Shown: in pieces, positions 52,151-62,141 of the stretch
How positions within the stretch are numbered: the stretch's first letter is position 1
How the letters are laid out: each line of letters starts with the position of its first letter
Assembly (NCBI GenBank): GCA_030715195.1
Contig: JAUYVI010000007.1
Span: forward strand, 310,001 to 374,000
Source of the DNA: Dongia sedimenti
GTDB taxonomy: Bacteria; Pseudomonadota; Alphaproteobacteria; Dongiales; Dongiaceae
Length of the DNA stretch: 64,000 nt
Direction: 5' to 3'
Notes under the pieces: model-generated
What the model was told of the DNA's origin: nothing
The model's input: only the letters and a program-made list of their open reading frames with translations
Database searches by the model: none
Position numbers and translations under genes: made by a program

Positions 52151-52330
52151 GACGGTCTCCCGGATTGTTGAACGGAAACAACTCTACACGGACTGGGAGG
52201 AAGGTCCAGTGCCACCCTACTGGACGTGGGGTGTTGCGTGCGGCGCATGGGCGCCCCGGCATTCGGCGGGGGCGCAATCCCGGCCGGAGTCGTTATCTTT
52301 GACCGATAACCTGACGCGAGGTGTGCCGCC

Positions 52331-53374
52331 GTGATTCCGTTTTCCGTCCTCGACCTCTCGCCGATCTGCCAGGGCGGCACCGCCGCCGACGCGTTCCGCA
52401 ACACCCTCGACCTCGCGCGGAACGTCGAGCGGCTGGGCTACCAGCGCTACTGGCTGGCCGAGCACCACAACATGCCGGGCATCGCCAGCGCCGCCACGGC
52501 GGTGGTGATCGGCCATGTCGCCGCCGGCACCAAGACGATCCGGGTCGGCTCCGGCGGGATCATGCTGCCCAACCACGCGCCGCTGATCATCGCCGAGCAG
52601 TTCGGGACGCTGGAGTCGCTGTTCCCCGGCCGCATCGATCTCGGCCTGGGGCGCGCGCCCGGCACCGACATGCGGACCGCGCGGGCGCTCCGCCGCAATC
52701 TCTCCGGCAGCGATGACAGCTTCCCGCAGGACGTGCTGGAGCTGCAGCACTATTTCAGCGCCGAGATGCCGACCGAGACCGTGGTCCCATTGAATCAGGT
52801 CGGGGGCAACCAGGTCCGCGCCGTGCCGGGCGCCGGCTTGAAGGTGCCGCTCTGGATCCTCGGCTCCAGCCTGTTCGGCGCGCAGCTGGCGGCGGAGCTC
52901 GGCCTGCCCTTCGGCTTCGCCTCGCATTTCGCCCCCGACTACCTGATGCAGGCGCTGGACATCTATCGCGAGCGGTTCAAGCCCTCGGCGCAGCTCGAGA
53001 AGCCCCATGCGCTGGCCTGCATCGGCGTGTTCGCCGCCGACACCGATGCCGAGGCGCAGCGGATGTTCACCTCGCTGCAGCAGCAGTTCATCGCGCTCCG
53101 CCGCGGCACGCCGGGCCCGCTGCCGCCGCCGGTGGACAAGATGGAATGGTCGCCGCAGGAGCAGGCGATGGTCGAGCACAGTCTCATGTATTCCGTGGTC
53201 GGTGCGCCGAAGACCGTGCGCCAAGGCCTGGCCGAGTTCATCCAAGAAACCCAGGTCGATGAGCTGATGATCACCGGGCAGATCTACGATCACGCGGCGC
53301 GGGTGCGCTCCTACGAATTGACGATGGAAGCGCGCGCGAAGCTGGCGGAAGGCAAGCAGCGGCGCGCGGGGTAG
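52331..53374 (+). CDS. LLM-class (luciferase-like) flavin-dependent oxidoreductase
   Basis: 347 residues, GTG start. The bacterial-luciferase-like barrel is complete: [45 protein letters not shown] at the start, then [42 protein letters not shown]. It is close to the YhbW/AzoR-like class of group A LLM monooxygenases that use reduced FMN. Substrate unknown. It is convergent with the LysR regulator gene that follows on the opposite strand; the two are not obviously linked. Confidence 0.9.
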   Translation: MIPFSVLDLSPICQGGTAADAFRNTLDLARNVERLGYQRYWLAEHHNMPGIASAATAVVIGHVAAGTKTIRVGSGGIMLPNHAPLIIAEQFGTLESLFPGRIDLGLGRAPGTDMRTARALRRNLSGSDDSFPQDVLELQHYFSAEMPTETVVPLNQVGGNQVRAVPGAGLKVPLWILGSSLFGAQLAAELGLPFGFASHFAPDYLMQALDIYRERFKPSAQLEKPHALACIGVFAADTDAEAQRMFTSLQQQFIALRRGTPGPLPPPVDKMEWSPQEQAMVEHSLMYSVVGAPKTVRQGLAEFIQETQVDELMITGQIYDHAARVRSYELTMEARAKLAEGKQRRAG

Positions 53375-53378
53375 GAGA

Positions 53379-54341
53379 TCACCGTCTTCTCTGCTTCGAG
53401 CTTCTCGCACCCGCCGTGCGTCTCTGCGCGGCGGCGAGCTCGTCGCGAAAGGTGGCGCATTCTTCCAGCACGAGCGCCGTCACATGGCCGGCGAGCTTGC
53501 TGCTGGGCCGGCCCAGGGATTGGCAGACGCCGACGATGAACGGGATCGGGATCGAGAACGGTCGGATCACGATGCGGCGGTCGCGCCAGGCCCAAGCGCT
53601 GATGGGATTGACCAGACCGACCCCGAGGCCGGCTTCGACCAGGGCGCAGACGGAACCCGCGGTGTTCGTTTCGATGCGGACGCTGTTGGAGAGACCGATA
53701 TCGGAGAAGATGCGATCGAAGCGCCGACGGTAGCGATCGTCCGGCGGAAAGGTGATCAGCGACTGGCCGCGCAGGTCGTCCGGGCGAATGACCTCCAGTC
53801 CGGCGAGGGGGTGCTCGGCCGGGACGATGCAAACCTCGTTGCCGATCTCGCAGTGGTCGATCTGAAGACCGTCGACGGCGACCCCGATCTCGACGATGCC
53901 GAGCTCGTAGTGGAGCGCCAGCAGCTCGCGCATCAGCTCGGCATTGTCGAGAGAGTGAAAGGTCAGCCGGGCATTGGAGCCGCCCGCGATCAGGCGGCTG
54001 CAGACCCGCGGCATCATCGTTTCCGAAAACAGCGGCAGGCAGGCGATCTGAATGTGCGACGTCACATTGTCGAAGATCGTCTGGGCGATCTGGATGAGGT
54101 GGTCGAGCCCGACATAGGAGCGCTTGACCTCGGCGTAAAGCTGCAGCGCCTGTTCGGTCGCGAAGACGCGACGGGCGCGGCGCTCGAACAGCTTGAAACC
54201 CAGCTGCCGCTCGAACGCCGCCAATTCCCGGCTGACCGTGGGCTGCGAGGTGCGGAGCTGCTCCGCGGCGCCGGTCAGGCTGCCGGCCGTCATGATCGCC
54301 TGAAAGATCTCGATGTTCCGGTGATCGAACTTAATTCCCAT
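53379..54341 (-). CDS. LysR-type transcriptional regulator
   Basis: 320 residues. Winged-HTH at the N-terminus (NIEIFQAIMTAGSLTGAAEQLRTSQPTVSRELAAFERQLG) and a type 2 periplasmic-binding effector domain (from about 90: IQIACLPLFSETMMPRV ... GLGVGLVNPISAWAW). It is divergent from the polyamine-type transporter operon at 54478, which it presumably controls. The intergenic region has TCAT-N7-ATGA just upstream of its own start. The effector is unknown. Confidence 0.93.
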   Translation of the reverse strand: MGIKFDHRNIEIFQAIMTAGSLTGAAEQLRTSQPTVSRELAAFERQLGFKLFERRARRVFATEQALQLYAEVKRSYVGLDHLIQIAQTIFDNVTSHIQIACLPLFSETMMPRVCSRLIAGGSNARLTFHSLDNAELMRELLALHYELGIVEIGVAVDGLQIDHCEIGNEVCIVPAEHPLAGLEVIRPDDLRGQSLITFPPDDRYRRRFDRIFSDIGLSNSVRIETNTAGSVCALVEAGLGVGLVNPISAWAWRDRRIVIRPFSIPIPFIVGVCQSLGRPSSKLAGHVTALVLEECATFRDELAAAQRRTAGARSSKQRRR

Positions 54342-54347
54342 CCCTAA

Positions 54348-54362
54348 TCATATCAAAAATGA
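54348..54362. promoter_or_regulatory. Possible LysR box
   Basis: TCAT-ATCAAAA-ATGA is a 4-7-4 inverted repeat between the divergent LysR and solute-binding-protein genes, six bases upstream of the LysR start codon. Too weak to be certain. Confidence 0.3.
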
Positions 54363-54477
54363 ATGTACCTGTGTGCTCTTAATATTTTGCGCATGGATCG
54401 GCCTGGGGGAGAATTGCCGCGAAGCAATCGCCGGGCCGCCCTGCATGCGGCCCGGGAACAGGGAAAGGGAGACAAGA

Positions 54478-55602
54478 ATGCGCATTCCAAGTCGCTGCCA
54501 TTCGCGAGGAGCGGTCGTCGCCACGGCGGCATTCCTGGCGCTGCTGGCCGGCGGAGTTTCCGTGGCGGCCGCCGACGAGGTGCCCGCCAACCTGAAGGGC
54601 AGCGGGGAGGTGGTGATCACCTCCGGCGGCGGCACCTGGGAGGACGCGCAGCGCAAGGCGTTCTTCGATCCCTTCACCCGCGACACCGGCATCAAGGTCG
54701 TCCTGGTGCCCGAGGATCACGCCAAGCTCCTGGCCTCCATCAAGCTGGGTCAGCCGGAAGCGGACATCACGTCGATCCCGGGCGGCAGCCTCGCCGGCTG
54801 GGCCAACAAGGGCGCGGTGGAAGAGATCGATTACGGCCTGTTCGACGCCGAGACGCTGAAGAACATGCCGGAGCAGATGAAAGCCAAGCAGGGCGTCGGC
54901 GCGTTGCTCTATTCGATCGCCGTCGCCTTCAACACCAAGAAATTCCCCGACGCGGCGAAGCAGCCCAAGAACTGGGTCGACTTCTACGACACGGCGAAGT
55001 TTCCCGGCCGGCGTGCGCTGCCGAAATGCGAGAAGATCGTCGATGGCGGTCTGCTCGAAGGCGCCCTGATGGGCGACGGCGTGCCGGCGGACAAGGTCTA
55101 CCCGATCGATATGGATCGCGCCTTCGCCAAAGTCGCGGCGATCAAGCCCGATGTCGGCCGCTGGTGGGTCGCCGGCGCCGATGCGCCGCAAAGCCTGATC
55201 GACGGCGAAGTCGACCTCGCCGCCGCGTATAACGGCCGCATCTTCGGCGCCCAGAAGGAAGGCGCGCCCCTGGCCCTGTCCTGGGATCAATCCTTGCTGC
55301 AATACGACTACTGGGTGATCGCCAAGGGATCGCCGAACAAGGAGAATGCCGCAAAGTTCCTGGCCTATATCTCGCGCGCCGAACCGCAGGCCGAGTTCGC
55401 CAAGGCGATTTCCTACGGCCCGGTCAACACCAAGGCGTTCGATCTCGTCCCGCATGAAATGCTGGCGATCCTTCCCGGCGCGCCGGAACTCGCGAAGAAG
55501 CAGTTGTTCCAGAACTATGCCTGGTGGAACGAGACCGACACCGACGGCAAGACCAACTGGGACAAGGCGCTCGAGCGCTGCGTGAAGCTGCTGTCGCAAT
55601 AA
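54478..55602 (+). CDS. ABC transporter periplasmic binding protein, polyamine type
   Basis: 374 residues from the ATG at 54478 (SD AAGGGAGA). Signal peptide (VVATAAFLALLAGGVSVAAA) is followed by an extracellular solute-binding domain of the PotD/family-1 type (SGEVVITSGGGTWEDAQRKAFFDPFTRDTGIKV ... FNTKKFPDAAKQPKNWVDFYD). These proteins bind spermidine, putrescine or related cations. It is the first gene of an operon with an AstE/AspA-like hydrolase and a fused permease; divergent LysR. No ATPase gene for it is present in the window. Confidence 0.9.
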   Translation: MRIPSRCHSRGAVVATAAFLALLAGGVSVAAADEVPANLKGSGEVVITSGGGTWEDAQRKAFFDPFTRDTGIKVVLVPEDHAKLLASIKLGQPEADITSIPGGSLAGWANKGAVEEIDYGLFDAETLKNMPEQMKAKQGVGALLYSIAVAFNTKKFPDAAKQPKNWVDFYDTAKFPGRRALPKCEKIVDGGLLEGALMGDGVPADKVYPIDMDRAFAKVAAIKPDVGRWWVAGADAPQSLIDGEVDLAAAYNGRIFGAQKEGAPLALSWDQSLLQYDYWVIAKGSPNKENAAKFLAYISRAEPQAEFAKAISYGPVNTKAFDLVPHEMLAILPGAPELAKKQLFQNYAWWNETDTDGKTNWDKALERCVKLLSQ

Positions 55603-55677
55603 GCGGACGCGGCGTTGCAGGCACGGTCGTGTCGCCTGCAACGCCCTCGTCGCGCCGCCACCGCATTTGGTAGCACC

Positions 55678-56676
55678 GTGAACGTCATATCCAGCTTTTC
55701 CGGCGGCGGCCTCGGCGAGCGCGGGGTCTTCCGCGGCACGATCGGCTTCGCCAATCCGGCCCTGGCGGGCTTCGCCTGGCCCCTGTTCGAGGCGCGCGGC
55801 GAAGCCGAAGGACCGCGCCTGTGCGTTTCGGCCGGCGTTCACGTGAACGAGGTCTCGAGCATCGAAGCCGCCATCCGGCTGCAATCGCTGTTCGATCCCC
55901 GGCGGATGCGCGGCACCGTCTCGATCATCCCCCTGATCAACCAGCCGGCGCTCTACCGGTACACGGAATACGCCTGCCCGATCGACGGCAAGAACATCAA
56001 CTTCACCTTTCCCGGCCGTGCCGCCGGGACCTTCTCGGAAGCCTTGTGCGACGCCATCCAGCACGACTGGTGCGCCGGCGCCGCCTGCTATGTCGACCTG
56101 CACGGCGGCGATCTCCGGGAGCGCGTCGCGAAGTTCGTGCTGTTCCAGCGCACCGGCGATGCCGGCCACCTGCTGAACGCCAGAGGGCTTGCGATGTGCT
56201 TTGACGCCGACCTCGTGGTCGGCCTGGCGGAAAGCGAGCTTGCCAAGCCGGGGCGGCCGCCCACCGGATTCGCGCGCGAGGGGCGGCTGGCGGTGATGTC
56301 CGAGGCCGGCGCCAACGGGATCATCGACGAGGAGTCGGTCGCCTTCCATGTCGAGGGCGTGCTGCGCATCGCGCGGCAGCTCGGCATCATCGAGCAGGCG
56401 CCGTCGCTCTATCGCCGGCAGCGAACGGTCTGCGACGACTATCTCTGGGTGACGGCGCCCGCCGACGGACAGTTCTACGCCGAAGTGGAGCCGGCGGAGC
56501 GTGTGCGCCGCGGCCAGCGGCTGGGCGTGATGCGGAATTTCTTCGGCGAGACGGTCGGCGAGATCGTCGCACCGGAAACGGGTATCGTTCTCTGGCGCAT
56601 GACCCATCCCACGCTCAAGCAGGGTGCGCCCGCATTGGCGATCGCCATTGAAGAGACGCCGCGGCGTGAGGCATGA
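55678..56676 (+). CDS. AstE/AspA-type succinylglutamate desuccinylase/aspartoacylase-like hydrolase
   Basis: 332 residues from a GTG (55678). The M14-type zinc site is GVHVNEVSSIE (His and Glu ligands; usual form HGNE), with DLHGGDLRERVAKF supplying the third ligand, and the catalytic Glu in SEAGANGIIDE. The C-terminal barrel-like part is typical. Members hydrolyse N-acylated amino acids or N-acyl-polyamine-like substrates. Within the transporter operon, this suggests the imported compound is an acylated amine that is then cleaved; an inference only. It starts 75 bases after the binding-protein gene. Confidence 0.86.
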   Translation: MNVISSFSGGGLGERGVFRGTIGFANPALAGFAWPLFEARGEAEGPRLCVSAGVHVNEVSSIEAAIRLQSLFDPRRMRGTVSIIPLINQPALYRYTEYACPIDGKNINFTFPGRAAGTFSEALCDAIQHDWCAGAACYVDLHGGDLRERVAKFVLFQRTGDAGHLLNARGLAMCFDADLVVGLAESELAKPGRPPTGFAREGRLAVMSEAGANGIIDEESVAFHVEGVLRIARQLGIIEQAPSLYRRQRTVCDDYLWVTAPADGQFYAEVEPAERVRRGQRLGVMRNFFGETVGEIVAPETGIVLWRMTHPTLKQGAPALAIAIEETPRREA

Positions 56677-56739
56677 TTCGCCGCGGACGGCGCGGGGGCG
56701 AAGCCGGCGCGGCGACGGCGGATCGGGCGTGAGATCGAT

Positions 56740-58506
56740 ATGACGGGCTGGTGGCGATCGAGACAGGCGCTCCGCAATGCGCTCGCGGTCGCGCCGCTGT
56801 TTGCCCTGCTGGCGGTGTTTTTCTTCGCCCCGCTGCTGTCGACCCTCTGGAACAGCTTCTTCGGCTGGTCCTTCGATTTCGGCAAATACCTCGCGGTCAT
56901 TTCCGAGCCGGTGAACTTTCGGATCCTGGCCAACACGCTGAAGGTCGGCGTGCTGGTGACGGCCACCGCGCTCGCCGTCGCCTATCCGCTGGCCTATCAG
57001 ATGACCAAGGTCGGGCCGCGCATGTTCGCGCTGGTTTCGGCGCTGGTCCTGATTCCCTTGTTCACCGCCTTCCTGATCCGGACCTATGCCTGGATCGTCA
57101 TCCTCGGGCGGCAGGGCATCGTCAACAATGCGCTGATCTGGCTCGGACTGATCGACCAGCCGCTGACCATCCTCAACACCACCGTGGCGGTCGTGATCGG
57201 CATGACTCACGTCTTCGTGCCGATGGCGGTCTTCACGATCTATTCCGGTATGGTCCGCATCGACCGTTCGATGCTGCGGGCGGCTTCGGCGCTGGGTGCG
57301 CATCCGGTCCAGGCCTTCACCCGCGTCTATCTTCCGCTGACCTTGCCCAGCGTCCTTTCCGCCGGCGTGTTGATCTTCGTGGTCGCGATCGGCTTCTACA
57401 TCACCCCGTCGCTGCTCGGCGGTCCGGGCGATACCATGATCTCCCAGCTGGTCGTCGTGCAGATGAACACGATGCTGGATTTCGAGATGGGCTACGCGCT
57501 CTCGATCGTGCTGCTCGTCATTACGCTCGCGATCCTTCTCCTGGCGGGTCTGGTCATACCGCTCGAGACGATCTGGTCGACCGGCTTGCGCAGCGACCAG
57601 GCGAGCCCGGAGCGGATCGATCCCGCCCGGCTGCGGCAGGTGCTGCTTGCGCCGCTTTCACCGGTCTTGTCGGCGGTCGAAGACGGCGGTTATCGGCTGT
57701 TCCGCCTGTTCGCGCGCGTGCCGGTCTCCTGGCTCGGTGTCTATGCCGGCGCGGCGCTGGTCTTCCTGGTGGCGCCGCTGCTGGTCATCGTGATCCTGTC
57801 GTTCAGCGCTTCGCCGTTCGTGGTGTTCCCGCCGCCGGGCTTTTCGCTGCAGTGGTGGGAGAAGCTCTACGCGGCGCATGACTGGCACAGCGCCTTCCTG
57901 GCCAGCGTCAAGCTCGGCGTCACGGCCGCGCTCTGCGCGACGCTCATCGGAACGATGGGCGCGTTCTGGCTGGTGCGGACATCGCTCAAGATCAAGCGGA
58001 TGCTGTTTCTTTTCGCCCTCGCGCCGTTGATCGTTCCGGTGATCGTGATCGCGACCTCGCTCTATGTCTTCGAGGCGCGGCTGCGGATCCTGGGATCGTT
58101 CACCGGCCTGGTGATCGGCCATACGCTGCTCGCCACCCCTTACGTCCTGATCGTGATGTCGTCGGCGATCCGGAATTTCGACCGCACGCTCGAGCGCGCG
58201 GCGGCGATCCACGGCGCGACGCCGCTGCAGACTCTCAAGATGGTCACGCTGCCGCTGCTCTTCCCGGCGCTGGTGACCGCGGCCCTGATGGCGTTCCTGG
58301 CTTCCTTCGACGAATTGCTGGTCACGATCTTCCTGATCGGGCGCCAGACGCCGACCCTCCCGCTGAAGTTCTGGGGAGACATCAAGTATCAGATCGACCC
58401 GATGCTGAGCACCGCATCGACGCTCATCGTCCTGATGGTCGTGGTGGCGATCCTGGCGACCCAGTATTTTCATTTCCGTCAGGCGAGGATCCGGGCCGGC
58501 CGATAG
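56740..58506 (+). CDS. ABC transporter permease with two fused membrane domains
   Basis: 588 residues containing two complete binding-protein-dependent permease domains. First: about 10-285 with EAA-like loop RAASALGAHPVQAFTRVYLPLTLPS. Second: about 325-588 with EAA-like loop RAAAIHGATPLQTLKMVTLPLLFPA. In the polyamine family these are normally separate proteins (PotB, PotC). Fusion is seamless in one frame, joined by a short segment (SDQASPERIDPARL). Twelve or so helices are visible. There is no ATPase gene next to it, so the energy source must be elsewhere or shared. Confidence 0.9.
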   Translation: MTGWWRSRQALRNALAVAPLFALLAVFFFAPLLSTLWNSFFGWSFDFGKYLAVISEPVNFRILANTLKVGVLVTATALAVAYPLAYQMTKVGPRMFALVSALVLIPLFTAFLIRTYAWIVILGRQGIVNNALIWLGLIDQPLTILNTTVAVVIGMTHVFVPMAVFTIYSGMVRIDRSMLRAASALGAHPVQAFTRVYLPLTLPSVLSAGVLIFVVAIGFYITPSLLGGPGDTMISQLVVVQMNTMLDFEMGYALSIVLLVITLAILLLAGLVIPLETIWSTGLRSDQASPERIDPARLRQVLLAPLSPVLSAVEDGGYRLFRLFARVPVSWLGVYAGAALVFLVAPLLVIVILSFSASPFVVFPPPGFSLQWWEKLYAAHDWHSAFLASVKLGVTAALCATLIGTMGAFWLVRTSLKIKRMLFLFALAPLIVPVIVIATSLYVFEARLRILGSFTGLVIGHTLLATPYVLIVMSSAIRNFDRTLERAAAIHGATPLQTLKMVTLPLLFPALVTAALMAFLASFDELLVTIFLIGRQTPTLPLKFWGDIKYQIDPMLSTASTLIVLMVVVAILATQYFHFRQARIRAGR

Positions 58507-58601
58507 AAGGCGCCCGGGCCGGTCCGCCGAGAAGCCCGTTTGACCTCGCGGGCGTCTTGCGCTCTTGTGGCGGCGGATGAACCGCCCCTTTTGGAGACAA
58601 G

Positions 58602-60755
58602 ATGACGGAACGACACGGCCTTGACGTCGACGCGCGCCTCGACGGTTTCATCATGCGCGAGGCCCTGCCCGGGACCGGGATCGAGCCGGAAGCCTTCTGG
58701 CGCGGCTTTTCCGGCCTGATCCGGGAGCTGGCGCCGCAGAACCGGGCGCTGCTGGAGAAACGCGATCGGCTGCAGGCCCAGATCGACGCCTGGTGGAAGG
58801 CGCATCCGGACGCGAGCATCGCCGCGCAGAAGGATTTCCTGACCGAGATCGGCTACCTGTTGCCGGAAGGTACCGACTTCAAGATCGAGACGGCGGGGAT
58901 CGATCCCGAGATCGCGACCATCGCCGGCCCGCAGCTGGTCGTGCCCATCACCAATGCGCGTTATGCGTTGAATGCCGCCAATGCGCGCTGGGGCAGCCTC
59001 TATGACTGCCTTTACGGCACCGACGTGATGGGCCTGCCGCTCGCGGCCGGGGGCTATGACCGCGGGCGCGGCGCAAGGGTCGTGGCGCGAACCCGCGTGT
59101 TCCTGGACGAGGCCTTCCCGATCGAGGGCGCCAGCCATGCCGATGTGCGCCGTTATGCGGTGAAGGACGGCGCGCTGCTGGTGGACGACCTGCCGCTGCA
59201 GCAGCCGGAGAAGTTCGTCGGTTATCGCGGCAATCCGAAGGCGCCGGACTCCGTCCTGCTGCGCAACAACAGGCTGCATGTCGAGCTGGTCTTCGACCGC
59301 GCCCATCCGATCGGCAGCCGCGACCAGGCCCTGCTCGCCGACGTGGTGATCGAGAGCGCCGTCTCGGCGATCATGGATTGCGAAGATTCGGTGGCCTGCG
59401 TCGATGCGGAAGACAAGGTCCTCGCCTACCGCAACTGGCTCGGCCTCATGAAGGGCGACTTGGCGACGGAGGTCGCCAAGGGCGACAAGACCTTCACGCG
59501 GCGACTCAATCCCGACCGCACCTTCACCCGGCCCGATGGCGGCGCCCCCCTCTCGCTGAAGGGGCGCGCGCTGCTACTGGTGCGCAATGTCGGTCATCTG
59601 ATGACCACGCCCGCGATCCGCGACGCGCAGGGGAACGAGATTCCCGAAGGCCTGATGGATGCCATGATCACCACGCTGATCGCGCTCCACGATCTCAGGA
59701 AGTCCGGCGATGGAAGCGCCGACGCGCCGCGCAACTCCACCGCCGGCTCGGTTTATGTGGTGAAGCCGAAGATGCACGGGCCGGAGGAGGTCGCCTTCGC
59801 CGACGCGACCTTCACCGAGGTCGAGCGCATCCTCGGCCTGCCGCAATACACCGTGAAGCTCGGCGTGATGGACGAGGAGCGCCGGACCTCGGTCAACCTC
59901 AAGGAATGCATCCGCGCCGCCAGGCACCGCATCGCCTTCATCAACACGGGCTTCCTCGATCGCACCGGCGACGAGATCCACACCTCGATGGAAGCCGGGC
60001 CGTTCTCGCGCAAGGACTTCATCAAGCGCAAGGGCTGGATCACCGCCTATGAGAACTTGAACGTCGATATCGGCCTGGAATGCGGCCTCTCGGGCAAGGC
60101 CCAGATCGGCAAGGGGATGTGGGCGGCACCCGACCTCATGGCGGCGATGCTGGAGCAGAAGATCGAGCATCCCAAGGCCGGCGCCAACTGCGCCTGGGTG
60201 CCGTCGCCGACCGCGGCGACCCTGCACGCGCTGCATTACCACAAGATCGACGTGTTCGCGGTCCAGGCGAAACTGGCGGCGGGCGGGCGGCGGGCGCATG
60301 TGGACGCCGTGCTGGACGTTCCGGTCGCGTCGTTCCGCAAATGGAGCGAGGCGCAGATCCTGCGTGAGGTGGAGAACAACGCCCAGGGCATCCTCGGCTA
60401 TGTCGTGCGCTGGATCGACCAGGGCATCGGCTGCTCCAAGGTGCCGGACATCAACAATGTCGGCTTGATGGAGGACCGGGCCACATTGCGGATCTCGTCG
60501 CAGCACATCGCCAACTGGCTGCACCACGGCGTCTGCACCCCGGACCAGGTCATGGCGGTCATGCAACGGATGGCGGCCGTGGTCGATCGGCAGAACGCCG
60601 GCGATCCGCACTACCGGCCGATGGCGCCCGACTTCGCACTGTCGGCGGCCTTTCAGGCGGCCTGCGATCTGGTGTTCAAGGGACGCACCCAGCCCAACGG
60701 CTATACCGAGCCGCTGCTGCATGCCGCGCGGCTCAGGGTGAAGTCAGGGAACTGA
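58602..60755 (+). CDS. glcB: Malate synthase G
   Basis: 717 residues, normal for isoform G, which condenses glyoxylate with acetyl-CoA to malate. Characteristic segments: [34 protein letters not shown] (metal-binding Asp/Glu), [52 protein letters not shown], and C-terminal NFALSAAF-like region [16 protein letters not shown]. It follows the transporter operon in the same direction after 95 bases, and could be in the same transcript. No glycolate oxidase genes are adjacent. Confidence 0.96.
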   Translation: MTERHGLDVDARLDGFIMREALPGTGIEPEAFWRGFSGLIRELAPQNRALLEKRDRLQAQIDAWWKAHPDASIAAQKDFLTEIGYLLPEGTDFKIETAGIDPEIATIAGPQLVVPITNARYALNAANARWGSLYDCLYGTDVMGLPLAAGGYDRGRGARVVARTRVFLDEAFPIEGASHADVRRYAVKDGALLVDDLPLQQPEKFVGYRGNPKAPDSVLLRNNRLHVELVFDRAHPIGSRDQALLADVVIESAVSAIMDCEDSVACVDAEDKVLAYRNWLGLMKGDLATEVAKGDKTFTRRLNPDRTFTRPDGGAPLSLKGRALLLVRNVGHLMTTPAIRDAQGNEIPEGLMDAMITTLIALHDLRKSGDGSADAPRNSTAGSVYVVKPKMHGPEEVAFADATFTEVERILGLPQYTVKLGVMDEERRTSVNLKECIRAARHRIAFINTGFLDRTGDEIHTSMEAGPFSRKDFIKRKGWITAYENLNVDIGLECGLSGKAQIGKGMWAAPDLMAAMLEQKIEHPKAGANCAWVPSPTAATLHALHYHKIDVFAVQAKLAAGGRRAHVDAVLDVPVASFRKWSEAQILREVENNAQGILGYVVRWIDQGIGCSKVPDINNVGLMEDRATLRISSQHIANWLHHGVCTPDQVMAVMQRMAAVVDRQNAGDPHYRPMAPDFALSAAFQAACDLVFKGRTQPNGYTEPLLHAARLRVKSGN

Positions 60756-60787
60756 GATGGCACCGAGCCTCACGGGCGGTCCGCGCC

Positions 60788-62119
60788 TCAGATCATCTCG
60801 CGCTGCTTGATCGCGAGGTAGCGGTTGATGAGGTCGGTGCCGACCCGGTTGTAGGGCGCTTCCAGGCATTGCACGCCGAGCCGGCGCAGTTTCTCGAACA
60901 CCACCAGCCGCTCCTTGCGCAATTCGTCGGCGACCACCGCGCGGGCGACCGCTTCCATCGAGCCCGCAATCGAATCCGGCGCGGCATCGACGATCGCCCT
61001 GAGCTCCGGATCCTGCAGGGTGACGAACAGCACCAGGTGCCGGCCGGAGAGCCGGCCGAGATTCTCGACCATCAGCTCGGCGGTCACGGTGTCGACGAAG
61101 TCGGTGAACAACACGATCAGCGAGCGGCGTTGCAGTTGCTGTGCGAGCAGCGTGAGACCGAGGGTGAAGTTGGTCTCCTCGGCGGCATAGTCGAGCTCGG
61201 CGGTCATGCGCTGCAATCTCGGAAACCGGTCGACCCCGCCCATGGGTTCGGAACGCAGGCGGACCCGGGAATCGAAGCCGAACAGGCCGACCCGGTCGCC
61301 GCCCTTCAACGATGCGTAGCTCAGCAGCAAGGCGGCGTTGATCGCGTGATCCAGTCGCGGCACGCCGCCGATCGGCTCGCGCATCAGGTGGCCGGTGTCG
61401 AGCGCCAGGATGATCTGGTGGTTGCGCTCGCTGCGGAACTCCTTGCAGACGAGGCGCCGGTGGCGGGCCGAATGCTTCCAGTCGATCGCGCGCCGGTCGA
61501 AGCCCGGCTGGTAGTCGCGCAGGGCGTCGAATTCCGAGCCGTCGCCGAGCTGGCGCTGGTCCTTGATGCCGAAGCTGGAATCCTGGCGCATCAGCGCGAT
61601 CGCCGCCGCGCGCACCGCGCGGATGTTGGGCACCACCTTGAGCTTCACGTCGAGCGGCTGCCGCACCTGAAGCCGCATCAGTCCATAGGGCCCGGTCCAG
61701 CGCAGCCAGAGCGCGGTCAGCGGCACCGTGCCGCGCCGGCGCGGCAGCAACGGAATCTCGGTGCGGATGGTCTGCGCGCCCTGGCTGGCGATCTCCAGCA
61801 GCGAAGGCATCTCGACGGTCGGCCCATGGTCGATGACGGCATCGATCCGCGGCGGGATGCGGCGGCCGCCGGGCGTCAGGTCGAGCAGCGCGGCCGCGGT
61901 CTCGCCGACGAACAGCATGTCCGGTGGCTGAAACCGGACGGCGAGCCGCCGGAGTGGCATGGCGAGCAGGCCATCCAGCGCCAGCGCCAGCAGCACGACG
62001 CCGAGATAGGCCGGGCCGAGCAGCCAGAGCCGCGGCGCCACGGCCGCCAGCAGCAGCGCCACCAAGGGTGCCGCGGCCACCAGGGCGACGGCACGGCCGG
62101 TCGGCAGAATCAGGATCAT
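60788..62119 (-). CDS. DUF58 (vWA-like) membrane protein
   Basis: 443 residues. Two N-terminal membrane segments (AVALVAAAPLVALLLAAVA; AYLGVVLLALALDGLL) are followed by the DUF58 domain: SEFDALRDYQPGFDRRAIDWKHSARHRRLVCKEFRSERN then a von Willebrand A-like segment (IILALDTGHLM, LFGFDSRVRL, LIVLFTDFVD). These proteins work with MoxR AAA+ ATPases. MoxR is directly upstream, 22 bases away, and DUF4350 before that. The order matches widely found MoxR/DUF58 operons. Confidence 0.92.
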   Translation of the reverse strand: MILILPTGRAVALVAAAPLVALLLAAVAPRLWLLGPAYLGVVLLALALDGLLAMPLRRLAVRFQPPDMLFVGETAAALLDLTPGGRRIPPRIDAVIDHGPTVEMPSLLEIASQGAQTIRTEIPLLPRRRGTVPLTALWLRWTGPYGLMRLQVRQPLDVKLKVVPNIRAVRAAAIALMRQDSSFGIKDQRQLGDGSEFDALRDYQPGFDRRAIDWKHSARHRRLVCKEFRSERNHQIILALDTGHLMREPIGGVPRLDHAINAALLLSYASLKGGDRVGLFGFDSRVRLRSEPMGGVDRFPRLQRMTAELDYAAEETNFTLGLTLLAQQLQRRSLIVLFTDFVDTVTAELMVENLGRLSGRHLVLFVTLQDPELRAIVDAAPDSIAGSMEAVARAVVADELRKERLVVFEKLRRLGVQCLEAPYNRVGTDLINRYLAIKQREMI

Positions 62120-62141
62120 GACGTCATCGCGCTTCGGGGCG

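Noticed and set aside
54379-57303. 974-codon open frame antisense to the transporter operon
   Set aside because: It covers three well-supported plus-strand genes and has composition typical of a GC-rich shadow.
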